Part shown: in pieces, positions 1-8,321 of the stretch | How positions within the stretch are numbered: position 1 is the first letter of the stretch | Layout of the letters: each line of letters starts with the position of its first letter | DNA from: Firmicutes bacterium UBA2598 | GTDB lineage: Bacteria; Bacillota; PH28-bin88 | DNA length: 57,932 nucleotides | NCBI GenBank assembly: GCA_002339345.1 | Contig: DDKM01000049.1 | Span: 1-57,932, forward strand | Direction: 5' to 3' | Notes under the pieces: model-generated | Told to the model about the DNA's origin: nothing | Database searches by the model: none | The model's input: the letters and a program-made list of their open reading frames with translations, nothing else | Program-made: the position numbers and the translations under genes

Positions 1-17
1 GCGAAGGGAGGGGTAGT

Positions 18-1952
18 TCACCCGTTAATACTTTTGTCCCTACTACTACCACCGCCGAACAGCCCGCTAATACTTAGGGCCAACTTGACCGGCCAGGAAT
101 TCATTTTGCGCCGTAAGAGCCTTCTTTCCTCCTGCAGTTTTGCCACGGTGCGTTGTAGGTCATCATTGGCCAGCAGGGTGTTATGCAGCCTGTTTTCCAC
201 TTCCTTAATGCGCTGTACCAGCCTAACCTGCTCCGCCTGTGCCTCCTCCATCACCCGGTTCAGGTTGGACTGTAACTGCATGTTGCGAGCTTCCAGCTGT
301 TCTATACGCACCTTGTAGCTGTCTCGCTCAGCCCTCAAGGCTAAAATCTGCTGTCTGACAGGTTCCAGTTCCTGCTGTAGCTGTTCCTTACGGCGGTATA
401 CCTTCTCCAACTCAGCACGGGTACGGGCTTGTTCGTGCTGCAATTCCTCCACCTGCTCCCTTAGCCGGCGGACCCTTTCCTGCAACTGGCTTTCCTGGTC
501 GCGGTGGTGGTTTTGCAGATAGATCAGCTCACCATACAGCGACTCCTTTTCCGCCACAAGGGTCTGGGACTCGGCGGCCGCACAAGCTACTTCCTGCCGG
601 AGAGTCTCCATCTCCTGTTTAGCCATCTGCAACTCCCTGGCTAGCCGCTCATAGGCCTCCTGGATGGCCTGGTTAAAACGCCATACCCCTTCTGCCGTGA
701 GCTCATAAAAGGGCTGCTGTTCCAAAACGGCCAGCACCTCTTGTTCCGCATCCGGCCTGATGGCCCGGACAGCTGCCAACAACTCGGATTCCGGCAGGCC
801 ACTGCTGAACAGCCGCATTACCTCCAACACAAGCTGTTCCAGCGAAAGGGCCTCTTGTCGGTCCCGGCTCCTCAGCTTTTCCAACTGCTGGACACGCCGG
901 CCCTCTGCATACACTTCCGCCTCTCGTTCACCAGTACCAGTAAGACTGAACACCCGCTCCTCGCCAGCTACTCTGGCCACCCGAATTTTACTCCCCGGTG
1001 CCAGCCCCTGACACTCAAACCACTTACCCAGCCCCAAAATACGGCCGGAATTTCTGAGATACCAGCACTCCTGAGAACCGGACTCTGACTGAAAGGTGAT
1101 CCAGGCTACCGGTGGCAGTCCGGCAAACAACCTCTCCATCCTTTTTGTGACGCGTAGGCATCCTTGTCTCAGATCGCTGGATGATAGAATATAGTCCCTG
1201 GCGTTGGGATCGGTGTCATTCAGGATTAACATCAGTTCCGCCTCTCCCAGCACATTGGCTTCAGCCCGCCAAAAAGGCAGTAACCCGTTATCCAACCAGA
1301 CGTCGACCTCCGGGGTGGGAAGAAGGTCCCGCACAAACCAGTACTGGCCGCCAACCCAAAGGAAACGCCGATCCTTTTGTAGCGCCGCCAGCAAATCAGT
1401 CCCTTCTGCACCGCATCCAAACAATTCCCTGGCTATTTGGTTGGTGGTCATCGGCATCCGGATATTGGCCATCAGGTTGATCAGCTTGTCCAAATCGGCG
1501 GCATTGGTAACGCGCCCTACCTCCCAATGATTCAACACCCACCGTCCATCCCGCAGTCTAAGAAAGCGGCCATCCATCACCAAGTCCCTTTCCACCAGCA
1601 AGGTCGGGTCAATACCACGGTCCTTGGCCATTCCCCGCAGATCATTGATGTTCAGCGGCTTGGCGGTTTTTTGCAGCCACTGGTAAAGTTGGTCATTACC
1701 CCGATGCCCCCTGGTATCCAGAAACCAGCCTTTGGTGGACTCCTCTTCAAAGGCCGGATTTTTCACAAGGCATCGCTCAATATGTTTTTCCAGCTTGGCC
1801 GAGGCGGTATCACCAGCCAGCCTCTGCTGGACACTTTCCACCAGGTCGGAAATCGTCTGGCCTGGCTGGATATAAAGGTAGTGTTTCAACAAATCAGTAA
1901 GAGAATCATACTGACCCGTAACCCTGACCTTCACCGGTTTATTTTTTTTCAA
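18..1952 (-). CDS. Winged-helix repeat and coiled-coil protein, unknown function
   Basis: I do not recognise a named family. The 644-residue protein has four units that each run hydrophobic helix, a PL or PM-type turn, a second helix, then an F-x-x-x-G-x-W strand: about residues 17-79, 87-141, 152-208 and 370-426. This is the look of HARE-HTH/RpoE-delta-like winged helices. A beta-rich segment at 285-340 (W, G-L-G, APGSKIRV) separates units 3 and 4. Residues 430-618 form a heptad-rich coiled coil, and a short tail with a hydrophobic patch (LALSISGLFGGG) ends it. No signal peptide is visible. The start is TTG at 1952 behind GGGGTGA. It lies downstream of an orphan DNA methyltransferase. DNA binding is inferred, not shown. 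Confidence 0.8.
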   Translation of the reverse strand: MKKNKPVKVRVTGQYDSLTDLLKHYLYIQPGQTISDLVESVQQRLAGDTASAKLEKHIERCLVKNPAFEEESTKGWFLDTRGHRGNDQLYQWLQKTAKPLNINDLRGMAKDRGIDPTLLVERDLVMDGRFLRLRDGRWVLNHWEVGRVTNAADLDKLINLMANIRMPMTTNQIARELFGCGAEGTDLLAALQKDRRFLWVGGQYWFVRDLLPTPEVDVWLDNGLLPFWRAEANVLGEAELMLILNDTDPNARDYILSSSDLRQGCLRVTKRMERLFAGLPPVAWITFQSESGSQECWYLRNSGRILGLGKWFECQGLAPGSKIRVARVAGEERVFSLTGTGEREAEVYAEGRRVQQLEKLRSRDRQEALSLEQLVLEVMRLFSSGLPESELLAAVRAIRPDAEQEVLAVLEQQPFYELTAEGVWRFNQAIQEAYERLARELQMAKQEMETLRQEVACAAAESQTLVAEKESLYGELIYLQNHHRDQESQLQERVRRLREQVEELQHEQARTRAELEKVYRRKEQLQQELEPVRQQILALRAERDSYKVRIEQLEARNMQLQSNLNRVMEEAQAEQVRLVQRIKEVENRLHNTLLANDDLQRTVAKLQEERRLLRRKMNSWPVKLALSISGLFGGGSSRDKSING

Positions 1953-2085
1953 TGTCTTTCACCCCATCCGCCATACTTTTACCATTTTGGCATTTTTTGT
2001 TAGACAGGGCAGGGATAATTTCCTTCGGGAATGGTGTAAGGTTTTGCCGATGACCCCGGAAAGATTACGACACGGCCGGTAGGAA

Positions 2086-2113
2086 AAAGGAAAACCCCCC
2101 GGGCCGGGAGGGT
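2086..2113 (-). terminator. Probable terminator after the methyltransferase gene
   Basis: Read on the minus strand, ACCCTCC pairs with a G-rich arm across a short CGGCCC loop and is followed by TTTTCC. It lies 90-115 bases past the methyltransferase stop, so the 644-aa gene probably has its own promoter in 1953-2085. I could not pick that promoter out with confidence; the rest of 1953-2201 shows nothing clear. Confidence 0.45.
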
Positions 2114-2201
2114 GTCCTGCAAAGGGATTGAAAGCATCTTTGGGTGATGTCAAAGGTTTTTCGCCGTGCCAAGGCAACGGGAGTCAGCCATTAATCTCAT
2201 T

Positions 2202-3047
2202 TCACTTGCGCAGGATAATGATGTGTTGGTGGGTAATATTGGGTACGAAACAGGATTTAACGGCATAGGGTTTCAACGGCCGGACAGTCGCTCTGTTGCT
2301 CCACACCTTGATGCCCTTCAATTTAAAGCCTACCCGGCGCATTTCCACGGCAACCATAAACCCGAGGGGGATGTACTCGCCGTGGCGATAGCGGTCACCT
2401 ACCATCAGCACCAGGTAGCGGCCACCTTTCAAAACCCGGTAGGCTTGCTGGCCAAAACGATGCATCAAGGTCATAAAGGTTTCGAAATCCGGCGCATTGG
2501 CAAAATCCTGCCCCTCCCCGCCGTTGAACATGTTGAAATTGGTCTCCTCCGCAAATCCACTGACTCCATGCTGGCAGCCATAGGGGGGATCGGTGATGAT
2601 GGCGTCGATGCTATCGGCGGAAAGGGTGGTCATCAATTCCAGACAATCCCCCGCCAGCATTTCCCCCGTGATGGGCAAGCCCTCCCCGGGATTCTCCGGT
2701 GCAACCCGTACGAACCGCTCACCCACAACGCGGAACTCCCGTTTAATTTGGCGGTAGATGTCCAGCCAGCGGGGATTTAATTCATAACCCAAAGCTTGTC
2801 TGCCAGCCAGAGCGGCACCCAACAAGGTACCACCCACCCCAGCGAAGGGATCCAGCACCAGTTCGCCGCTTTTGGTGAAAAACCGGATAATGTCAGCCAT
2901 TACTTCCGGGGGCTTCATGGCCCCGTGTTCTTTGCGCAGGCTGTGGGTGACATCCGGCGGGTAGTTGGTGAGGTATATAGTATCGGTCCAGTATAACCAC
3001 TGGGACCCAGTCAAATCATTAAGGCGGTTGGTTAACTTGCGGGCCAA
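2202..3047 (-). CDS. Orphan DNA methyltransferase (N4-cytosine/N6-adenine type)
   Basis: Transfers a methyl group from S-adenosylmethionine to an exocyclic amino group of DNA. Motif I (LDPFAGVGG) is at residues 65-73 and motif IV (TDPPYG) at 152-157, so the SAM-binding motif comes before the catalytic motif and the target-recognition part must lie mostly in the C-terminal half. The N-terminus (HSLRKEHGAMKP) matches the motif X region of such enzymes. At 281 residues it is normal for a stand-alone methylase. The start is TTG at 3047 behind GGAGGGGG. No restriction endonuclease gene is adjacent, so it is either regulatory or works with the winged-helix protein downstream; the recognition site cannot be read from sequence. 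Confidence 0.88.
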   Translation of the reverse strand: MARKLTNRLNDLTGSQWLYWTDTIYLTNYPPDVTHSLRKEHGAMKPPEVMADIIRFFTKSGELVLDPFAGVGGTLLGAALAGRQALGYELNPRWLDIYRQIKREFRVVGERFVRVAPENPGEGLPITGEMLAGDCLELMTTLSADSIDAIITDPPYGCQHGVSGFAEETNFNMFNGGEGQDFANAPDFETFMTLMHRFGQQAYRVLKGGRYLVLMVGDRYRHGEYIPLGFMVAVEMRRVGFKLKGIKVWSNRATVRPLKPYAVKSCFVPNITHQHIIILRK

Positions 3048-3073
3048 GCTATCCCCCTCCTTTCCGGGAAGCT

Positions 3074-3604
3074 CTAGGCCAGGCTCTCCTGCTGGTCACG
3101 GTAGCGATGGGCAATGCGGGCAGCGGCAGCTGCAGCGATGGCTGCCACCAGGTCATCCAGGAATGTGTTAACCTGGCTCCCTTTATGGCCATTTACTTCC
3201 CCGATGATCCCCATCTTCACCTTATCCAGGTAACCGAAATTGGTGAGGCCGATGGAGCCATAAATATTAACAATACTCAACGCGAGAATCTCATCGATGC
3301 CATACAGCCCGTCATCCCGCTTCAGGATATCCAGCAATGGCTGAGGTACCACACCTTGCTCCGCCAGTTCATCCAAGGCCAGACCGGTGAAAACGGCATT
3401 GTGCACTTCCCTTTTATCCAACACCCGGTCTACACTCTCCATGCAATCCTCTAACTGTAAACCAGGCACATATTGCTGCTGGATTTCCAGTACCAGGGTG
3501 GCGATGTCCGCCATAGTAACACCCCTGCTTTGCAGCCACTCAATAGTAAGATATTTCATCTTCTGGTTGCTATTGATATCCTGGGGCAACTTTGGGAGAG
3601 CCAA
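3074..3604 (-). CDS. pgpA: Phosphatidylglycerophosphatase A / YutG family protein
   Basis: Predicted to dephosphorylate phosphatidylglycerol phosphate in phospholipid synthesis. The sequence follows the Bacillus YutG pattern closely: a block of DRVLDKREVHNAVFTGLALD, then DDGLYGIDEILALSIVNIYGS and a C-terminal NTFLDDLVAAIAAA with acidic metal ligands. Unlike Proteobacterial PgpA it has few membrane-type segments. The frame is open to a GTG at 3613, but AGGAGG overlaps that GTG and sits 8 bases before an in-frame TTG at 3604, so TTG is chosen (176 aa). It is followed 26 bases later by the methyltransferase. The family is clear; activity in Firmicutes is less well established than in E. coli. 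Confidence 0.85.
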   Translation of the reverse strand: MALPKLPQDINSNQKMKYLTIEWLQSRGVTMADIATLVLEIQQQYVPGLQLEDCMESVDRVLDKREVHNAVFTGLALDELAEQGVVPQPLLDILKRDDGLYGIDEILALSIVNIYGSIGLTNFGYLDKVKMGIIGEVNGHKGSQVNTFLDDLVAAIAAAAAARIAHRYRDQQESLA

Positions 3605-3668
3605 AATAAACACCTCCTGTCAACATCAAAAAGGGGACGTTGTATAATATTCGCCCCCCGGTCACAGG

Positions 3669-4568
3669 TCACCTGCCCCCTGTTACATTATTTTCTGACA
3701 ACCCGGCGATGATGTCCACCAGGTCTTCGGCAGAGAAATGATAATATTCACCACAAAAATGGCACTTTATCTCTGCGCCCCTTTCCTGCACACGCATTTC
3801 CTCCAGCTCGTCCTTACCTAGGGCAGCCAGGAGGCCGGCCAAACGAGACCGGTTACACCGGCATGCAAAGGTGATGGGATGGCAACCATAGATGACTGGT
3901 TCCAATCCATCCAGCAATCGGTGAACCATCTCCTCTGGCACCAAGCCCCTTTCAATATCGCGGCTGACTGGACCCATTCGACTGATATTGGTTTCCAATT
4001 GTTCTGCAATATCCTCCCCATGGCCAGGCATCAACTGAACCAGCCATCCGCCGGCGGCCAGCACCAAGTGGTCCCGATCAACCAGCACTCCCAGGGCCAT
4101 GGCAGATGGGATCTGTTCGGATACTAGGTAATAGTTAGTAATATCCTCCGCTATTTCCCCGGTAATGAGGGGCACACTGCCCACGTACGGCTCCCTTAAA
4201 CCCAGGTCACGGGCCACTACAAGGGTCCCCCCCCCTACAGCTCGTGCGACATCAAGTTTGCCATCAACCCTGGGTGGGAGATCCACCATAGGCTCTTGAA
4301 CATACCCCCGTACCAGTCCACCAGGGTCAGCTACCGCCACCACAGCTCCCAAGGGACCATTCCCCAGCAAACGCAGGGTAAGGGTATCCTCCCGTTGGAG
4401 GTCCACACCCATGATAGCCGCCGCCGTAAGTAACCGGCCAAGGGCTGCGGTGGCCACAGGTGTTGTCCGGTGGCGGCGGCGTGCTTCCTCCACCACCCCG
4501 GTGGAAGCAACGGCGACTACCCGGATTTGGCCGCCGCCGCCAGTGCCCCGTACCATATAATCCTTCAC
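3669..4568 (-). CDS. hslO: Redox-regulated chaperone Hsp33
   Basis: Cytosolic holdase that protects unfolding proteins during oxidative and heat stress. The C-terminal zinc centre is complete: C-x-C (FACRCN, near residue 237) and C-x-x-C (CHFC, near residue 270), the redox switch that releases zinc and activates the chaperone. The N-terminal substrate-binding domain is of normal length; 299 residues fits the family. The start is GTG at 4568 with GGGGG upstream; an ATG four codons later (4556) is an alternative. It is divergent from the membrane protein at 4647 and about 64 bases upstream of pgpA. Confidence 0.96.
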   Translation of the reverse strand: MKDYMVRGTGGGGQIRVVAVASTGVVEEARRRHRTTPVATAALGRLLTAAAIMGVDLQREDTLTLRLLGNGPLGAVVAVADPGGLVRGYVQEPMVDLPPRVDGKLDVARAVGGGTLVVARDLGLREPYVGSVPLITGEIAEDITNYYLVSEQIPSAMALGVLVDRDHLVLAAGGWLVQLMPGHGEDIAEQLETNISRMGPVSRDIERGLVPEEMVHRLLDGLEPVIYGCHPITFACRCNRSRLAGLLAALGKDELEEMRVQERGAEIKCHFCGEYYHFSAEDLVDIIAGLSENNVTGGR

Positions 4569-4585
4569 CAGGCTATCCCCCTAAC

Positions 4586-4614
4586 TGGACATTTCTCGCC
4601 TCCAGGGCTAAAAT
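4586..4614 (+). promoter_or_regulatory. Sigma-A-type promoter for the plus-strand membrane gene
   Basis: TGGACA at 4586-4591 and TAAAAT at 4609-4614 are separated by 17 bases, each one mismatch from consensus. The distance to the AAGGAGG at 4634 is short and suitable. It points away from hslO. Confidence 0.6.
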
Positions 4615-4646
4615 AGATATTGTTTGGGTACCCAAGGAGGGATTGG

Positions 4647-5000
4647 ATGACCTTCGCTCAGTTTATGTTATCCCAAATGTTGCTGATGATCTCCTTCTGG
4701 TTCAGCTTGGCCATTGCAGGCCATATGCCGGGCACTGCAGGTTATCTGATACTAAACTTCCTTGCCTTTTTTCCCGCCACCTTTGTGCTTACCCACTGGT
4801 TTCACCGGGCCGGACACATCTATGCCCACCTGTTGTCTGTAACCTTAAGCTTTAACCTGGTAACCTACCTGTGGGCGTCAGCAGCAGCGGGTATCGCCAT
4901 CCCCGGATGGCAGGAATTGGCGGCGGATTTTGCCCTGGTCGCGGGTTATACCGTGGCGGCAACCTATTTGGGGCTACACTGGCCATCGCACCGGGGTTAG
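4647..5000 (+). CDS. Small four-helix membrane protein, unknown function
   Basis: The only convincing plus-strand gene in the window. The product of 117 residues consists of about four hydrophobic segments: FMLSQMLLMISFWFSLAI, a block with FLAFFPATFVL, one with HLLSVTLSFNLVTYLWAS, and ALVAGYTVAATYLGL. Two HxxHxxG-like histidine clusters (HWFHRAGHIYAH) sit between segments 2 and 3. AAGGAGG at 4634-4640 lies 6 bases before ATG 4647, so this start is preferred to the longer frame from 4620. It ends 4 bases before the stop of the convergent PduL-like gene. I do not recognise the family. Confidence 0.75.
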   Translation: MTFAQFMLSQMLLMISFWFSLAIAGHMPGTAGYLILNFLAFFPATFVLTHWFHRAGHIYAHLLSVTLSFNLVTYLWASAAAGIAIPGWQELAADFALVAGYTVAATYLGLHWPSHRG

Positions 5001-5004
5001 CTGC

Positions 5005-5724
5005 TCATTTGACCACTAATTTCAAAATATCCTCCATGACGGCCACCCGCCTTTTTTCTTCCGCAATGATACTGGACAGGGACTGTTCCAGAATCCGCAA
5101 CTGCCGATCATCCAGCATGTTGATGAGCTGTTCCAAGCGCACCTTTTTGTCGTTGATATGCAAAAGCTCGGCCTCATCGCCGGTACGTAGATCCGCCGTG
5201 TTGGCCTCATCGGTATCGATATGGATCTCCGTGTGGGTATTGTCCGGACTTATCCGGACCACCACATAATCAAACACCAGGCTACGCCGCCCCTTGACTA
5301 CCACCATGGCAAAATCCTTGTGCTGGAAGCCGAGTTCCTGAGCGTCTCTTTCCGTCATATGGATATGGCGCATGGCCACTATGACGCCCTGTTTAAGGAG
5401 TAATTCACCAGCCGGCCCCACAAGGGTGGCACTGGCCGAACCTTCCAGATCACCGGACAGGCGGATAGGTGGATTGATGCCGATGGTGAAACCGTCGGTA
5501 CGCGATATTTCCACCTGTGTCTGGGGACGAGGAGGCCCGATCACCGCCACGTTACCAATTTCACCCTTCGGCCCCTTTATTTTTAGCCGCTCTTTGCTAA
5601 TGTACTGGGTGGCGATGGACAGGTACCGTTCCGGCTTTAACTGGTAGCCCTGGCCGAACAGAGTTGCCAGATCCCCTTCCGACAGGTGGATATGGCGTGC
5701 GGAAACCCCAACGGTAATCTTCAT
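5005..5724 (-). CDS. PduL-type phosphate acyltransferase paralogue 1, with C-terminal extension
   Basis: PduL enzymes exchange CoA and phosphate on acyl groups (acyl-CoA to acyl phosphate), giving ATP through acetate or propionate kinase. Two beta-barrel halves are visible. The zinc-ligand pattern is kept: H11 and H13 (RHIHL), E72 (QVEIS), H120 and H122 (RHIHM) and H168 (EIHID). A tail of about 48 residues past the usual end (191-239), rich in charged and leucine residues, looks helical and is absent from the second paralogue at 8322. The start is ATG 5724 behind GAGGTGA; a GTG at 5736 overlaps that site. No short encapsulation peptide or microcompartment genes are seen, so a free cytosolic enzyme is inferred. 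Confidence 0.85.
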   Translation of the reverse strand: MKITVGVSARHIHLSEGDLATLFGQGYQLKPERYLSIATQYISKERLKIKGPKGEIGNVAVIGPPRPQTQVEISRTDGFTIGINPPIRLSGDLEGSASATLVGPAGELLLKQGVIVAMRHIHMTERDAQELGFQHKDFAMVVVKGRRSLVFDYVVVRISPDNTHTEIHIDTDEANTADLRTGDEAELLHINDKKVRLEQLINMLDDRQLRILEQSLSSIIAEEKRRVAVMEDILKLVVK

Positions 5725-5775
5725 TTTCTTTTTCACCTCTGTCTAATTGGTTAAACCATAAAGAAAGCCCCAGGC

Positions 5776-6696
5776 CTAATTCTGGTGCTTTGAGCCCAAA
5801 CGCTTTAACAGGGAGGCAAAATCATCCGGTAGCGGGGCATAAAAGTCCATATACTCTCCACTCCGGGGATGGATGAACCCTAGGCTTTTGGCGTGCAGGG
5901 CCTGACCGACCAGCCCCCCTGAGTCTTTCCGGGACCCATATTTCGGGTCACCTACAACCGGGTGTCCAATGTAGGCCATATGTACGCGAATTTGATGGGT
6001 ACGACCTGTTTCCAGCCTTGCCTCCAGGAGGGTATAGCCCTCCAGCCATTCCAAGACGGTATAGTGGGTAATGGCTTCCCGCCCATTACGGCTGGTTACC
6101 GCCATCCTCTTACGATCCACCCTATGCCGCCCAATGGGCTGATTAATGGTACCCACCATCTGGCGCACATGCCCGTGCACCAACGCCTCGTACACCCGCC
6201 GGACAGTACGGTTCTTAATCTGGCCGGCCAAATGGCTGTGGGCGAAATCGTTTTTGGCAACCACCAGTAACCCCGTGGTGTCCTTGTCCAACCGGTGTAC
6301 AATCCCAGGCCGCAATGTGCCGTTGATACCGGAAAGATCGCCACAGTGATGAAGAAGGGCGTTTACCAAAGTCTGGTCCGGACTGCCAGGGGCGGGATGG
6401 ACCACCATCCCTCGCGGTTTATTGACAACCACCAGGTCTTGGTCTTCGTAGACAATATTCAGGTTTATTTCCTGAGGGATGGCAGTGGGGGTCACCGGTT
6501 CTGGGATGACTGTGACTACAGCTTGCCCCTGTTTCAGCCGGTAGTTGGCCTTTACCGGCTGACCATCTACATGAACCAGTCCCTCACCAATCAAGGCCTG
6601 CCATCTTGACCGTGAAAGGGCAGGATGACGGCTGACCAGGAAATGATCCACTCGGCAACCCTCTTCCGCTGGTGATACTTCGAAGGTGAGATTCAC
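5776..6696 (-). CDS. rluD: RluD-family 23S rRNA pseudouridine synthase
   Basis: Isomerises uridines to pseudouridine in large-subunit rRNA. An S4 RNA-binding domain occupies roughly residues 15-75 (CRVDHFLVSRHPALSRSRWQ). The catalytic motif HRLDKDTTGLL, with the catalytic Asp, is near residue 134, followed by the RTHQIRVHMAYIGHPVVGD block. The 306-residue length is standard. The start is GTG 6696 with GGAGGTGG upstream, 3 bases after the lspA stop, so the two genes are translationally close, as in the Bacillus lspA-ylyB order. The exact target uridines are not deducible. Confidence 0.94.
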   Translation of the reverse strand: MNLTFEVSPAEEGCRVDHFLVSRHPALSRSRWQALIGEGLVHVDGQPVKANYRLKQGQAVVTVIPEPVTPTAIPQEINLNIVYEDQDLVVVNKPRGMVVHPAPGSPDQTLVNALLHHCGDLSGINGTLRPGIVHRLDKDTTGLLVVAKNDFAHSHLAGQIKNRTVRRVYEALVHGHVRQMVGTINQPIGRHRVDRKRMAVTSRNGREAITHYTVLEWLEGYTLLEARLETGRTHQIRVHMAYIGHPVVGDPKYGSRKDSGGLVGQALHAKSLGFIHPRSGEYMDFYAPLPDDFASLLKRLGSKHQN

Positions 6697-6699
6697 CTT

Positions 6700-7161
6700 C
6701 TATCCCACCTCCGGATTGCGCTGCAACGGATCGGGAACGGTCAACAGCTCCCAGCACAAGATGGCCACACCAATGACGATGGCGCTGTCCGCCAAGTTAA
6801 ACACCGGCCAGATCCGGAAATCCAGGAAGTCCACTACATAACCGAAACGCAGGCGGTCCGCCAGGTTACCGAGAACCCCGCCCATCTGTAAGGCTAAACC
6901 AAACCGCAGTAACCACCGGTTCGCCGGAACACGAGGCAGGTAGAAAAAGATGGCCGTAACCACCACCACACTGATAAAAATAAAAAACCCCGTCCGGTAA
7001 GCAAGTATTCCGAAGGCCGCTCCCGGGTTACGGATGTAAGTAATATGAAAAATGTCCGCAATGATGGGCAGAGACTGGGTATGATACATTTTCTGCTGAA
7101 TAACCATTTTAGAGATCTGATCCAAGGCGAAAACAATGGCCCCGATTGCAAAAACACGCAT
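6700..7161 (-). CDS. lspA: Lipoprotein signal peptidase (signal peptidase II)
   Basis: Membrane aspartic protease that cleaves the signal peptide of diacylglyceryl-modified prolipoproteins. Four transmembrane segments are visible in 153 residues. The conserved blocks are RNPGAAFGI, GGVLGNLADR, the catalytic VVDFLDF and FNLADSAI, the last two carrying the catalytic aspartates. The start is ATG 7161 behind GGGGG. It is followed closely by rluD and preceded by the DksA-like gene 83 bases away. Confidence 0.96.
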   Translation of the reverse strand: MRVFAIGAIVFALDQISKMVIQQKMYHTQSLPIIADIFHITYIRNPGAAFGILAYRTGFFIFISVVVVTAIFFYLPRVPANRWLLRFGLALQMGGVLGNLADRLRFGYVVDFLDFRIWPVFNLADSAIVIGVAILCWELLTVPDPLQRNPEVG

Positions 7162-7244
7162 GCTGCCACACCCCCGTACTGCAAAAAGCCCATTTCATTC
7201 TAGCATAGATGGACCGGAGGAGGCAACTCAGCGGTCTGAAGTGT

Positions 7245-7994
7245 TCAGGCCCCAGCGCGGGGATCGACACCCGCCTGGTCAACCCCCTCATCCCCCACCA
7301 AACGCTCCCGTGGGGCATCTTCATCGTCCAGACCGCGCACATCGGCATAGAACATCCCATCGGCACCCTTATAATAAGGGATTTTGTCAATCCAATCGGC
7401 ATATCCCCTGTCCTCATCCAGGTCACTGCCACCGTAGTAACTACCTGCCATAGAACGCTCGCTGTGCTCCTGAGTACGGGCTACATCCTGCCAGGCATCC
7501 TCCCCATCATACATCTGTTCATCTTCACTATCAAACAAAAAACGGGGATCGTCGTCATGGGTGACCCCCCCAAAGGGAGGTACGATCACATCTTCTTCAA
7601 TGGGCCGTTTGTGACGATCAATGCTGGCCTCCACTTCTTGCTGGCAATGGATACAGAGGGTGGCGTAGGGGAGGGCATCAAGTCTTTCCTTGTCAATGGG
7701 CTGTCCGCACTCAGCACACCGGTCGTAGCGCCCCTGGGCAAGCCTATCAAGGGCTTCCTCCACCTGCCGCAGGGTGATGGCCGCCTGTTCCTGCAGGGCA
7801 AAATCCTTGCTCCGTTCGAAAACCTCTGATCCCAAATCTCCCGGATGGTTGTCATAACTGGACAACTCGGAGGTGGTTTCCTGCATGGGTAGATCTAATC
7901 CCGCCTCTCCCATCCTCTCAATACGCTGCAGCAGCCGCCTGCGGATGCCCTGCAGGCGCCGCCGGTAATGTTCTGCGCTGATCCCATTTTGCAT
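7245..7994 (-). CDS. TraR/DksA-type zinc-finger protein (YteA-like)
   Basis: A helical N-terminal half (about residues 5-95) precedes a four-cysteine zinc finger, CAECG then CIHC near residues 92-120, typical of DksA/TraR and of Bacillus YteA/YocK. The acidic C-terminal third contains DDDPRFLFDSEDEQMYDGED, as in YteA. Canonical DksA modulates RNA polymerase with ppGpp; whether YteA-like proteins do so is not established. The start ATG shares a base with the stop of the upstream membrane gene (TAATG), showing translational coupling. Confidence 0.85.
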   Translation of the reverse strand: MQNGISAEHYRRRLQGIRRRLLQRIERMGEAGLDLPMQETTSELSSYDNHPGDLGSEVFERSKDFALQEQAAITLRQVEEALDRLAQGRYDRCAECGQPIDKERLDALPYATLCIHCQQEVEASIDRHKRPIEEDVIVPPFGGVTHDDDPRFLFDSEDEQMYDGEDAWQDVARTQEHSERSMAGSYYGGSDLDEDRGYADWIDKIPYYKGADGMFYADVRGLDDEDAPRERLVGDEGVDQAGVDPRAGA

Positions 7995-8302
7995 TACGAC
8001 ACCCCCATCTGGTATTGGACCATCTGGATCAAATCGGCGATAAAATTACTGATCAACGGTAGGTTGAGTAATACAATCCACCTGAGGATATAAATCAATA
8101 ATGCACCCAAGAGGGCAAAGCCAATGGCCATTCCCACACCCCTGGCCAGACCAGCCAGGAGGTTGGTGTAGATGACCCGGCCCGGACGATGCATCATTTC
8201 TACATATTCGGCTAAACCCATGCGCTCCATACTGACCAGCAATTCTTCCATCCTGCTGGTCAGCCACTGGACGCTTTGCTGGTCAACCCCTCGGGTATGC
8301 AA
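7994..8302 (-). CDS. DUF5665-type small membrane protein
   Basis: A 102-residue protein with an amphipathic N-terminal helix (VQWLTSRMEELLVSMERMGLAEY) and one or two membrane spans (LARGVGMAIGFALLGALLIYILRWIVLL). The pattern is that of DUF5665 proteins common in Clostridia; no function is known. The start is TTG 8302 with GGAGG 8 bases upstream. It is coupled to the DksA-like gene, which suggests the two are made together. Confidence 0.75.
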   Translation of the reverse strand: MHTRGVDQQSVQWLTSRMEELLVSMERMGLAEYVEMMHRPGRVIYTNLLAGLARGVGMAIGFALLGALLIYILRWIVLLNLPLISNFIADLIQMVQYQMGVS

Positions 8303-8321
8303 TGGTTATCCCTCCACAAGT

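Noticed and set aside
1437..2003. 188-codon plus-strand frame opposite the 644-aa gene
   Set aside because: Antisense shadow of a gene with strong coiled-coil and winged-helix patterns; no ribosome site.
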